NCBI GenBank assembly: GCA_028871235.1
Contig: JAGWNO010000091.1
Location: forward strand, 1 to 8,066
Direction of reading: 5' to 3'
Length of the DNA stretch: 8,066 bases
Origin: Gammaproteobacteria bacterium
Lineage (GTDB): Bacteria > Pseudomonadota > Gammaproteobacteria > Natronospirales > REEB76
This document shows positions 1-5,980 of this stretch, piece by piece (the first letter of the stretch is position 1; the number at the start of each line of letters is the position of its first letter). The position numbers were made by a program, and so were the translations under genes. The notes beneath the pieces are model-generated. The model had not been told where the DNA came from and ran no database searches. It saw nothing but the letters and a program-made list of their open reading frames with translations.

Positions 1-2
1 GT

Positions 3-437
3 AACTTATCGGAGCGCAACCTTACAGAATTCTGTCAGTATTTTCTAGAAACGTGTCTTGATCAAGTTGAATATATGACAAGCCTGACTGAACCTGATCA
101 ACTAGCAGAGCGGCTTGAAGGATATGCAAAACTTCGAGCAGAAGGCGTCTTGGCCGCACCAGACGGGAAACCAGGTCGACTTAAAGCAGAAGCAGGCCAT
201 CTTTTGCGAGAAGTGACATTGCGGGGTGAAGTTCCACGCGGCGAAATTCCGCGTGTTATGGGGCTGACGGAACGCACAGCACGTACTTTGCTTTCGACCA
301 TGCTTTCAGAAGGATTACTTGTTTCGGATACGCCGAAGAGTGCTGTTCGCCTTGCAATCCCTGCAGGGGTAACTGCTTACTGGTTCCCAAATCTCTATCT
401 ATCACTTGAGTCCACCACCCCTGAATCTCAAGCTTGA
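3..437 (+). CDS. Fic family protein, C-terminal part (5' end outside window)
   Basis: The reading frame is open from base 3, before the first internal ATG at 75. The residues upstream of that ATG (NLSERNLTEFCQYFLETCLD, then QVEYM) match the segment that follows the catalytic core in Fic proteins, so the ATG at 75 is internal and the gene begins before the window. Fic proteins usually transfer AMP, or another nucleotide or phosphate group, to hydroxyl side chains of target proteins. The catalytic HPFxxGNGR loop is not in view, so activity cannot be judged. The visible part ends in a winged-helix-like region (roughly from RLKAEAGHLL to the end, including GLTERTARTLLSTMLSEGLL) and a terminal AYWFPNLY-like motif common in Fic proteins with a C-terminal wHTH. 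The ORF ends with a TGA followed directly by TAG. Base composition is less GC-rich than in the genes to the right. Family call is fairly sure; target unknown. Confidence 0.8.
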   Translation, partial: NLSERNLTEFCQYFLETCLDQVEYMTSLTEPDQLAERLEGYAKLRAEGVLAAPDGKPGRLKAEAGHLLREVTLRGEVPRGEIPRVMGLTERTARTLLSTMLSEGLLVSDTPKSAVRLAIPAGVTAYWFPNLYLSLESTTPESQA

Positions 438-445
438 TAGAACAT

Positions 446-596
446 TGAGGTGGACCCCGAAAACTGGACAGTAGCTTAGGTGGAATGACGGCTCTACTCT
501 TAGTTTGGAGGTAGAGCCATGAACCAGTTCAGTCCATTGAAGTTTTGGTTCTGCTTATGCCTGAACACCTACTAAGAGTCGTTTTCGGTCACCTGA
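446..596. mobile_element. Probable IS3-type insertion sequence remnant or MITE-like derivative
   Basis: Shortly after the Fic stop codon the sequence has TGAGGTGGACCCCGAAAACT followed by GGACAG (446-471), the kind of terminus I associate with IS3-family elements. A leader, a hairpin and an AGGAGGT-like context follow, then an ATG at 519 that opens a frame of only 18 codons before a stop, as if an orfA had been cut short. At 581-594 the sequence GTTTTCGGTCACCT resembles the reverse complement of the left end (GTTTTCGGGGTCCACCT) with three bases missing, so it may be the degenerate right terminus of an element of about 150 bp. No transposase domain is encoded. The family assignment comes from memory of terminal sequences and the right boundary is inferred. 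Confidence 0.4.
490..518 (+). repeat. Hairpin just before the orfA-like ATG of the IS remnant
   Basis: GGCTCTAC (490-497) pairs perfectly with GTAGAGCC (511-518), leaving a 13-base loop that ends in a purine-rich stretch (GGAG). The right arm directly abuts the ATG at 519-521. In an IS3-type context such a structure could hide the ribosome binding site of orfA, but here the frame downstream is only 18 codons long, so it is probably a relic. Confidence 0.5.
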
Positions 597-625
597 TCTG
601 CGGACGAACTGGCTGAACAGAGCAC

Positions 626-784
626 ATGCAGACCCTCGCCAACCACCCGGATGAAGCCCGTCTCGGCCGGGTGCTCTGCGGTTCGCCATTGCTTTCGAAT
701 GGCTGCTTTCGGCCACGAGCAACCGAGATTGCGAAATCCAGGCGCTCTATCAGACATATTACTGAGACTACGTCGGTACGTTAA
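626..784 (+). pseudogene. 5' fragment of a second MFS transporter gene, degenerate
   Basis: The 44 bases from this ATG (626-669) match the first 44 bases of the intact MFS gene (4601-4644) at 40 positions. The encoded start MQTLANHPDEARLGRV corresponds to MQTVANHLDEARLGRL (13 of 16 residues the same). Weaker similarity seems to continue for about 20 bases (CTGCGGTTCGCC against CGGCGTTCCGCC) and then stops. The frame stays open for 52 codons to a TAA at 782-784, overlapping the end of the minus-strand gene at 781, but the part after about codon 20 is unrelated to the transporter and has no membrane segments. I read it as the surviving tip of a duplicated transporter gene, its remainder lost by deletion. 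It is not expected to make a working protein. Confidence 0.65.
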
Positions 785-2541
785 CCCACTGTCACGGCAT
801 TCAACAGCGTGCGTGCTTGAGTCTGCACCTCCGGGAGGGAGGTCAATGGGGCTTTCGCCAGCGCCTCAACGACCTTCGCCTTGGCCTGCATCCGCAGGGC
901 GTACAGCGACATGCCCATCTCGTGGGCCACGTGCGCCAGGAGTGTGCGTTCGTCGACTGGATAGCGCTCCCCCGGGCGGTTGGCACACACCAGCACATAC
1001 TGCATTTCTCCATGCGCCGCCATGGGGAACACATAACCATCGCTGCCGAGAGCGCTGTGGAACTCTGACAGGTCAATGTCATTTTGATCGGCGCGCGCAG
1101 CCACAAAGGCGGTATCGTCGATCTTGACATGCTGCGGATAGACCACCTCGCCCGTATGACGGACGCAGATGTACTCCTCACCACGACGTTCATAGATGGC
1201 CACGCCGCGCGCACCCAGGTGCTGGCGGATATCCGCTATGCCGGTGGCCGTCAACTCGTCCGCCAGTTCGAAGCGGCTGCAAAGTCGGGCGAAACGCCGC
1301 AACGCCCTGTCGGCCAGATATTTTTTCCTGAAGAACACGCGTTCCACGATCCGGTCCATGTATGCGCGCACGCGCGTGAGCACGATACCCAGGGACAGCG
1401 GCACTACCACCTGCAGCAGCAGGCTGGCACTGGTGCCCAGGGCGGCGTGTTGCACCAGGCTGTTGACGGTCGCGAGCGTGCCGATCACCAGCGCGGTGAC
1501 CGCACCATATACGAGCGTGCGGTCGAGAAGCACCGACACATCCATCACTCGGTGCCGCAACACTGCATACAGAAACCCCGTGACACCGAGTAACTGGCAG
1601 ATGTCCGTAGTTGCCACTGAGAATTGTACGGTGAGTATCGGCGTGTTGGAGGCAACCACACCCAGCAGGAATATCACACCGCTCCACAACATCCAGCGCA
1701 GCCGCAACCGTTGTGCAACGCTCGCATATTGATAGGCACTGAACAGTAGTATCACCGGAACCAGATAACCTGCCGACCATAGAAGTCCGGCGCGTGGCAG
1801 CAACCCCCCGGCCCAGCCCGTAAACGTGTACAGGAAGGGACCGCCCAGTGAGAATAATACCGAACCAGCAGCCAAGATCAGGACAAATGCGACCAGGTAA
1901 AACCGGCGCATGCTTGGGCTCAATATCGGTCTGGCGATGGCGTCAGCCATGACGTAAAAACCGACACGCGCCAACACATAGCCGAAATTCGCTGTTGCCA
2001 CCATGGCAACACCCGCCAGGCCATCCAGCGGAAAAACCGCCGCGCCGCCGGCCATGTTACCGATGGTCCACAGAGCCATACCCGCCGTTGCACGGTTGCG
2101 TCCGCGCCAGATGATCAGCAGCGCTAATCCGGCAAACACAAACGACTGTAAAACATATATCCATTGAATCACTGAAATACCGGATGCATCACCTAGGTGC
2201 ACTGCAGTTACCGGGACGGTGACTTGGGTATTACCCCGTTGGATCACGAAGTCATAGGCATGTCCCAATGGCAGGCTCGCCGCTAGGTAGGCCGACAGTG
2301 TATTGATGCCGATGACCTCACGTGTGCCCGGCGGCTGGGTACTGAGATCAATTTGGTCGCCGGCTCGGATGTCCGCCGGCAGCGGGATGCCCGCGATAGG
2401 TTCTATGACGGCCGTGTGCGCGTCCACGATATTGACCTGGACCGGCAGACTGGCCACCTTGAAAATGGCAAAGGCGCCGTAAACCGCAGTCGCGACGATG
2501 AATATGGTCAGCAGAGTCAACAGTGTGTAGTGACGTTGCAT
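781..2541 (-). CDS. Multi-spanning membrane sensor-like protein with PDZ-like and GAF-like domains, no kinase (paralog 1)
   Basis: This 586-residue protein has a membrane segment near residues 6-26. An extracytoplasmic stretch (about 30-118) follows, with GIPLPADIRAGDQIDL and a later LPLGHAYDFVIQRG, resembling the PDZ-like fold of some sensor kinases. Several membrane helices run from about 124 to 390. The segment RHRVMDVSVLLDRTLVYGAV (about 329-348) and MDRIVERVFFRKKY (about 395-408) are typical of the membrane-to-cytoplasm junction in 7TM-type sensor kinases. The C-terminus (about 425-555) looks like a GAF domain ending in NRPGERYPVDERTLLAHVA. No H-box, HATPase, GGDEF or phosphatase module follows, so it may sense or scaffold without its own output. 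I chose the ATG at 2541 over one 18 codons upstream because GGAG lies six bases before it and the neighbouring paralog begins the same way (MQR.Y.LL). Signal and partner unknown. Confidence 0.75.
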   Translation of the reverse strand: MQRHYTLLTLLTIFIVATAVYGAFAIFKVASLPVQVNIVDAHTAVIEPIAGIPLPADIRAGDQIDLSTQPPGTREVIGINTLSAYLAASLPLGHAYDFVIQRGNTQVTVPVTAVHLGDASGISVIQWIYVLQSFVFAGLALLIIWRGRNRATAGMALWTIGNMAGGAAVFPLDGLAGVAMVATANFGYVLARVGFYVMADAIARPILSPSMRRFYLVAFVLILAAGSVLFSLGGPFLYTFTGWAGGLLPRAGLLWSAGYLVPVILLFSAYQYASVAQRLRLRWMLWSGVIFLLGVVASNTPILTVQFSVATTDICQLLGVTGFLYAVLRHRVMDVSVLLDRTLVYGAVTALVIGTLATVNSLVQHAALGTSASLLLQVVVPLSLGIVLTRVRAYMDRIVERVFFRKKYLADRALRRFARLCSRFELADELTATGIADIRQHLGARGVAIYERRGEEYICVRHTGEVVYPQHVKIDDTAFVAARADQNDIDLSEFHSALGSDGYVFPMAAHGEMQYVLVCANRPGERYPVDERTLLAHVAHEMGMSLYALRMQAKAKVVEALAKAPLTSLPEVQTQARTLLNAVTVG

Positions 2542-2547
2542 GGACAT

Positions 2548-2551
2548 CTCC
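2548..2551 (-). promoter_or_regulatory. Ribosome binding site that fixes the start of paralog 1
   Basis: Read on the minus strand this is GGAG, six bases before the ATG at 2541. The longer frame beginning at 2595 has no comparable site in front of it and would add residues (MSKFCDTHAAHRK...) absent from the paralog. Confidence 0.6.
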
Positions 2552-2597
2552 ATTATCTTTCGGTGCGCAGCATGGGTATCGCAAAATTTGCTCAATC

Positions 2598-2627
2598 AGT
2601 ATGCAAGACTTTGCACCAAGTCAGTCA
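2598..2627 (-). promoter_or_regulatory. Candidate sigma70-like promoter of paralog 1
   Basis: On the minus strand TGACTG (2622-2627) is followed after 18 bases by CATACT (2598-2603). The same CATACT, inside TTGCATACT, stands at nearly the same distance from the start codon of paralog 2 (about 60 bases). The 140-base gap between the two paralogs therefore probably holds an independent promoter. The hexamers are imperfect and the assignment rests mainly on conservation between the two genes. Confidence 0.4.
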
Positions 2628-2681
2628 CGACGTAACCTACATTTCCAGAATGCCCGCGAACCAGAACGCAGCACCGTGAGA

Positions 2682-4427
2682 TCATGCGCCCACCCACGCG
2701 GCCTCGAGTGACTGCGCCCGTGCTTTGGCTGCTTCGATATTGAGTTGGCCACTGGCCACTGTTCGCACGAAGGCTTCGTTATCACGGGCCCGCAGGATGC
2801 GCCAGGCTGCGCCCACATCCCGTGCCACGTGCGTGAGCAGCTTTTTCTCGTCGGTAGCGTAGCGTTCCCCGGGCCGGTTGGCGCACACCAGCACACCGCG
2901 CAGCACTCCCAGGACCATCATGGGGAACACGCAGCCGTCAGTCCCGAGGCCGCTCTCCAGGTTCTCAAGATCGATCGCCTGGTGTTCGGCGCGGGTCGCC
3001 ACCATGGCGGGATCATCCGCCTGTAGTTTTTCGGGATAACGCGCTTCCGGCGACTGACTCATGCGGGTGTATCCGGTGTCGGCGGCGGCATACAGAACAA
3101 CGCGGGGGCTGCCGGTGTGCTTCTGGATCTCCTTGACGGCCGCCTCCAGCAGGTGTGGGACGTCCTGCATGTGTCCGCAGCGTCGCGCGAAGGTCCTGAG
3201 CGCCTTATCGGCGAGATACTTCCTGCGGAATAGCACGCGTTCCACGAGCCTGTCCATATAGATACGCACCTTGCCGAGCACGATCCCCAGGGCGAGCGGC
3301 ACCACCACCTGCAGCAGCAGACCCGTGCCTTCACCAAGGGTCGCCCGCAGCGCCAGGCTGTTGACGGTCGCGAGGATGCCTACCACCAGCATGGTCACAC
3401 CGCCATACACCAAGGCCCGATCCACGACCACGCTGAGGTTCACCACCCGGTGCCGCAACAGGGAATACATGAAACCGCAAGTAGCGAGCGTGAATGAGGT
3501 GTATGAAACGGCGGTCGCGGCCAAGAAACCAATAGGGATAGCGTTAGTGATGGAGACGGCGATAAGGATGCCTATGGCACTCCACATCACCCAGCGCAAA
3601 CGCATGCGCTGCCTGGCGTCCACGGAACGGGAACCGATTACCAGCATGGCGATTGGGACGACATAGATCCACGAAAACAAAACCGAATACTTCGGCAGCA
3701 GTATCTCTCCCCATCCCGCGAATCCCAATACTGCGGTCCCTACCAGGGGCATAGCTGTGCCTAGCGTCAGCAGCAAAATGAACGCCGTGCGGAACAACAG
3801 CCGGCTGCGCGCGGATAAATTCGCGCCCACCAGGGATTCGGCCATCACGTAAAACCCAATCCGGGCCAGCACGAAGCACACATCGGACGCAAGCAGAAAG
3901 ATCACGCCCAGCGTACCGTCCACAGGAATTGCATTGCAGAGCACACCTACGACATAACCCATGCTCCACATGGCCATACCCCATGCCGCTTTATCGCGAC
4001 CAAACCAAAGCAAGAGCAGCGACATGACTCCGAGCAGCAGCGAGACGAACACGGACGTGCCTTCGATCCACCGCCATTGAGCCGAAGGCGGAGACCGGAT
4101 GGTCGTGACCGGAACCCGGAGAAGCCCGCCATTGCGACGCACCACGAGTTCGTAGGTATGTCCCAGTGGAAGCGTCCGGCCGTTGAGATGGATATCCATT
4201 GCGGCACGTGCTGCCGCATTCAGGGCACCAAGGTCGATAAGATCGCCGGCCTTGAGAGGTGTGGGCAAGGGTGTACCCGGGAGAGGACTTATCTCGGCTG
4301 TATGCCCATTCACGAGCTCGATGTTCATGGGCAGTCTGGCCGTGAAGAATAAGGCCCCGGCGTTATATAAAGTAGCGGCCACCAGTAAAGCGGATAGGGT
4401 AATCAACAACCCGTAGCGACGTTGCAT
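2682..4427 (-). CDS. Multi-spanning membrane sensor-like protein with PDZ-like and GAF-like domains, no kinase (paralog 2)
   Basis: This 581-residue protein has the same plan as its downstream neighbour. It has an N-terminal membrane segment (about 5-28), a PDZ-like extracytoplasmic part (about 30-115, with GTPLPTPLKAGDLIDL and LPLGHTYELVVRRNG), many hydrophobic helices (about 122-385), the junction motif RHRVVNLSVVVDRALVYGGV (about 326-345), MDRLVERVLFRRKYLADKAL (about 391-410), and a GAF-like end (about 420-545, with NRPGERYATDEKKLLTHVA). Similarity between the two is strongest at the junction and the GAF end and weakest in the extracytoplasmic part and some helices, as expected for duplicated receptors whose input regions diverged. 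No catalytic output domain is present. The start is supported by AGGGGAG six bases upstream. The gene is divergent from the MFS transporter across 173 bases. Biochemical role not recognised. Confidence 0.75.
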   Translation of the reverse strand: MQRRYGLLITLSALLVAATLYNAGALFFTARLPMNIELVNGHTAEISPLPGTPLPTPLKAGDLIDLGALNAAARAAMDIHLNGRTLPLGHTYELVVRRNGGLLRVPVTTIRSPPSAQWRWIEGTSVFVSLLLGVMSLLLLWFGRDKAAWGMAMWSMGYVVGVLCNAIPVDGTLGVIFLLASDVCFVLARIGFYVMAESLVGANLSARSRLLFRTAFILLLTLGTAMPLVGTAVLGFAGWGEILLPKYSVLFSWIYVVPIAMLVIGSRSVDARQRMRLRWVMWSAIGILIAVSITNAIPIGFLAATAVSYTSFTLATCGFMYSLLRHRVVNLSVVVDRALVYGGVTMLVVGILATVNSLALRATLGEGTGLLLQVVVPLALGIVLGKVRIYMDRLVERVLFRRKYLADKALRTFARRCGHMQDVPHLLEAAVKEIQKHTGSPRVVLYAAADTGYTRMSQSPEARYPEKLQADDPAMVATRAEHQAIDLENLESGLGTDGCVFPMMVLGVLRGVLVCANRPGERYATDEKKLLTHVARDVGAAWRILRARDNEAFVRTVASGQLNIEAAKARAQSLEAAWVGA

Positions 4428-4433
4428 GGACTT

Positions 4434-4440
4434 CTCCCCT
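4434..4440 (-). promoter_or_regulatory. Strong ribosome binding site of paralog 2
   Basis: Read on the minus strand this is AGGGGAG, ending six bases before the ATG at 4427. It is much stronger than the GGAG of paralog 1 and contrasts with the divergent MFS gene, which has no recognisable site. Confidence 0.7.
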
Positions 4441-4443
4441 TAT

Positions 4444-4467
4444 TCTGCGGTTTGCTTTAGCCGCAGA
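4444..4467 (-). promoter_or_regulatory. Hairpin in the leader of paralog 2
   Basis: TCTGCGG (4444-4450) and CCGCAGA (4461-4467) form a seven-base perfect stem with a ten-base loop. It lies between the candidate promoter (4485-4513) and the ribosome binding site (4434-4440), so it would be within the 5' untranslated region. There is no U-run, so it is not a typical terminator. It could stabilise the message or modulate translation. Paralog 1 has no matching hairpin. Confidence 0.4.
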
Positions 4468-4484
4468 GTTTGACGCATGCAGTA

Positions 4485-4513
4485 AGTATGCAAGGGTTCG
4501 TGCCGTCACGTCA
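4485..4513 (-). promoter_or_regulatory. Candidate sigma70-like promoter of paralog 2
   Basis: On the minus strand TGACGT (4508-4513) is followed after 17 bases by CATACT (4485-4490). The context TTGCATACT is the same as in front of paralog 1, and the spacing to the start codon is also similar. The predicted message would have a leader of about 50 bases. Confidence 0.45.
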
Positions 4514-4545
4514 GCCATCGCCGGTCCGTCGGACATTGGCAGACC

Positions 4546-4562
4546 TTTGCATATATTGCGAA
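4546..4562. promoter_or_regulatory. Possible operator between paralog 2 and the MFS gene
   Basis: TTTGCA (4546-4551) and TGCGAA (4557-4562) form an imperfect inverted repeat, with one G:T mismatch, around TATAT. The site lies directly upstream of the MFS candidate -35 and between the two divergent promoters, a usual place for a repressor or activator. No regulator gene is recognisable beside it, so the binding protein is unknown. Confidence 0.3.
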
Positions 4563-4565
4563 GAT

Positions 4566-4594
4566 TTGGATTAGCCACTTTTACCTAGCATACT
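4566..4594 (+). promoter_or_regulatory. Candidate promoter of the MFS gene, implying a leaderless message
   Basis: TTGGAT (4566-4571) is followed after 17 bases by CATACT (4589-4594), only six bases before the ATG at 4601. Transcription would begin at or next to the start codon. No Shine-Dalgarno-like sequence precedes that ATG (TTACCTAGCATACTGACTGC), which agrees with leaderless translation. Confidence 0.35.
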
Positions 4595-4600
4595 GACTGC

Positions 4601-5971
4601 ATGCAGACCGTCGCCAACCATCTGGATGAAGCCCGCCTCGGCCGCCTGCACCGGCGTTCCGCCTGGGCAGCGGGCCTGGGGATTTTTCTCGACGGCTATG
4701 ACATCTCCATCATCGCCATCGCGCTGATCCTGCTGAAGCCGCAATGGCAGCTTGGACCCTACGAGACCGGATTGCTGGGCGGCGCGGCGCTGGCGGGCGC
4801 CTTCGCCGGCAGTCTGCTGGGCGGGCCGCTGGCGGACCGCTTCGGCCGCAAAGCCATCTATCTTTTGGATATGGCCACCTTTCTGGTGGCGGCGCTGGCT
4901 TCCGGGTTTGCCTGGGACATCGCTTCGCTGGCGGTGCTGCGCTTCGTGCTGGGCCTGGGCGTGGGCGCGGATTATCCCCTGTCCGCCACCTATCTGATCG
5001 AATTCCTGCCGCGCGCGCGCCGCGGCCGCATCACCGTGTGGGTGTTCGCCCTATGGATGGGCGGCGCGGCGGTCTCGAGCATGGCAGGCCTGGCGCTGCT
5101 GCCGCTGGGCGAACACGCCTGGCGCTTCATGCTGGCCTCGGGCGCCATCCCGGCCCTCGGCATCCTGTGGCTGCGCAAGAATCTGCCGGAATCGCCGCGC
5201 TGGTATCTGCGACGCGGACGCGTCAAGGAAGCGGTGGCGGTGCTGGCACAACTGGTGCCGTCACTCAGCGAGACGCAACGCCAAGCGCTGGTGCAGGCGG
5301 AACAGCAACACCGGCAGACGCCGCTGGCTTCCTGGCCGGCATTGTTCTCGCCCAACTATATAAGACGCACGCTGTTCGTCACCCTGCCCTGGTTCCTGTT
5401 CGACATCATGGGTTACAGCTTCGGCATCTACGCGCCGCTGCTGCTTATCGGTCTGGGACTGCACGGCAAGGTGCAATCGGTCATCGGCAACACGCTGCTG
5501 GACATCGTCGCGCTCATCGGCACCGCGCTGCTGGCCGTCAGCATCGAGCGCGTCGGCCGCCTGCGGGCGCAGGTGTGGGGCTTCGTGGGTTCGGTGATCG
5601 GCTTGCTGCTGGTGTGGGTGTTTGCGCTGCACGGTCCGCCGCCGCTGGCGGCGCTGGTGATCGGGCTGTTGCTGTGGCAGGTGGCCATCAGTTACGGTCC
5701 CGCCAACACCTGCTGGATCTTTCCGGTGGAACTCTATCCCACGGAACTGCGCGCCTCGGCCCACGGCCTCGCCACTGCGGTGTCGCGCCTGGGAGCGCTC
5801 ACGGCGGTGTTCCTGCTGCCGCTGGTGCAGGCGCGCATCGGCGTTGGCTGGCTGATGCTGGTGTTCGCGGCCACCGGTGTCGCCGGGGCGCTGCTGTCCT
5901 TGTGGCTGGGGGAGGAGACCGCGCAGAAACCGCTGTTGCAGGAAGCGGTAGCGCCCGCCGCCCGGGACTGA
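4601..5971 (+). CDS. MFS transporter, similar to the phosphate:H+ symporter (PHS) / sugar-porter branch
   Basis: This 456-residue inner-membrane protein has about twelve hydrophobic segments, the normal size for the major facilitator superfamily. Visible motifs are FLDGYD at 29-34 in helix 1, GGPLADRFGRKA (74-85) as motif A between helices 2 and 3, GLGVGADYPLSATYLIEF (118-135), PESPRWYLRRGR (196-207) and SYGPANTCWIFPVELYPTEL (364-383) followed by RASAHGLATAVSRLGAL. The GADYPLSAT and the PVELYPTELRASAHG to LGA stretches resemble the PHS group, whose members carry phosphate, but related MFS families for organic acids share parts of these motifs. The ATG at 4601 is supported by the fragment at 626, where similarity begins at the same codon. 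It is divergent from the sensor-like gene and convergent with the ars operon. Being next to arsC makes an oxyanion substrate attractive, but that is inference. Confidence 0.85.
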   Translation: MQTVANHLDEARLGRLHRRSAWAAGLGIFLDGYDISIIAIALILLKPQWQLGPYETGLLGGAALAGAFAGSLLGGPLADRFGRKAIYLLDMATFLVAALASGFAWDIASLAVLRFVLGLGVGADYPLSATYLIEFLPRARRGRITVWVFALWMGGAAVSSMAGLALLPLGEHAWRFMLASGAIPALGILWLRKNLPESPRWYLRRGRVKEAVAVLAQLVPSLSETQRQALVQAEQQHRQTPLASWPALFSPNYIRRTLFVTLPWFLFDIMGYSFGIYAPLLLIGLGLHGKVQSVIGNTLLDIVALIGTALLAVSIERVGRLRAQVWGFVGSVIGLLLVWVFALHGPPPLAALVIGLLLWQVAISYGPANTCWIFPVELYPTELRASAHGLATAVSRLGALTAVFLLPLVQARIGVGWLMLVFAATGVAGALLSLWLGEETAQKPLLQEAVAPAARD

Positions 5972-5980
5972 AAATTTCAG
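5968..5980. repeat. Perfect palindrome spanning both convergent stop codons
   Basis: CTGAAAATTTCAG is a perfect 13-base inverted repeat with one central base. It contains the TGA of the MFS gene (5969-5971) and, on the other strand, the TGA of the channel gene (5977-5979). CCCGGG stands on either side (5961-5966 and 5997-6002). The stem is short and A/T-rich, so it is at best a weak bidirectional terminator, but there is no other space for one. Confidence 0.4.

Noticed and set aside
690..780. Sequence like a widespread intergenic repeat (GAATGGCTGCTTTCGGCCAC and onwards)
   Set aside because: It recalls short intergenic sequences seen in gammaproteobacteria, but I cannot confirm a repeat from a single copy.
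651..1127. A 158-codon plus-strand frame beginning in the gene-poor stretch
   Set aside because: Most of it lies opposite the end of the paralog 1 gene and has low-complexity Pro/Arg/Ser content; the in-frame signal in this region is the transporter fossil starting at 626.
781..4427. Annotation of the two large genes as histidine kinases
   Set aside because: The membrane and GAF-like parts resemble such kinases, but there is no H-box, N/G1/G2-box ATPase or other output domain before either stop codon.
4601..5971. MFS gene as ArsJ or another known arsenic efflux pump
   Set aside because: No GAPDH-like partner gene is present and the motifs point to the PHS/sugar-porter side of the superfamily.
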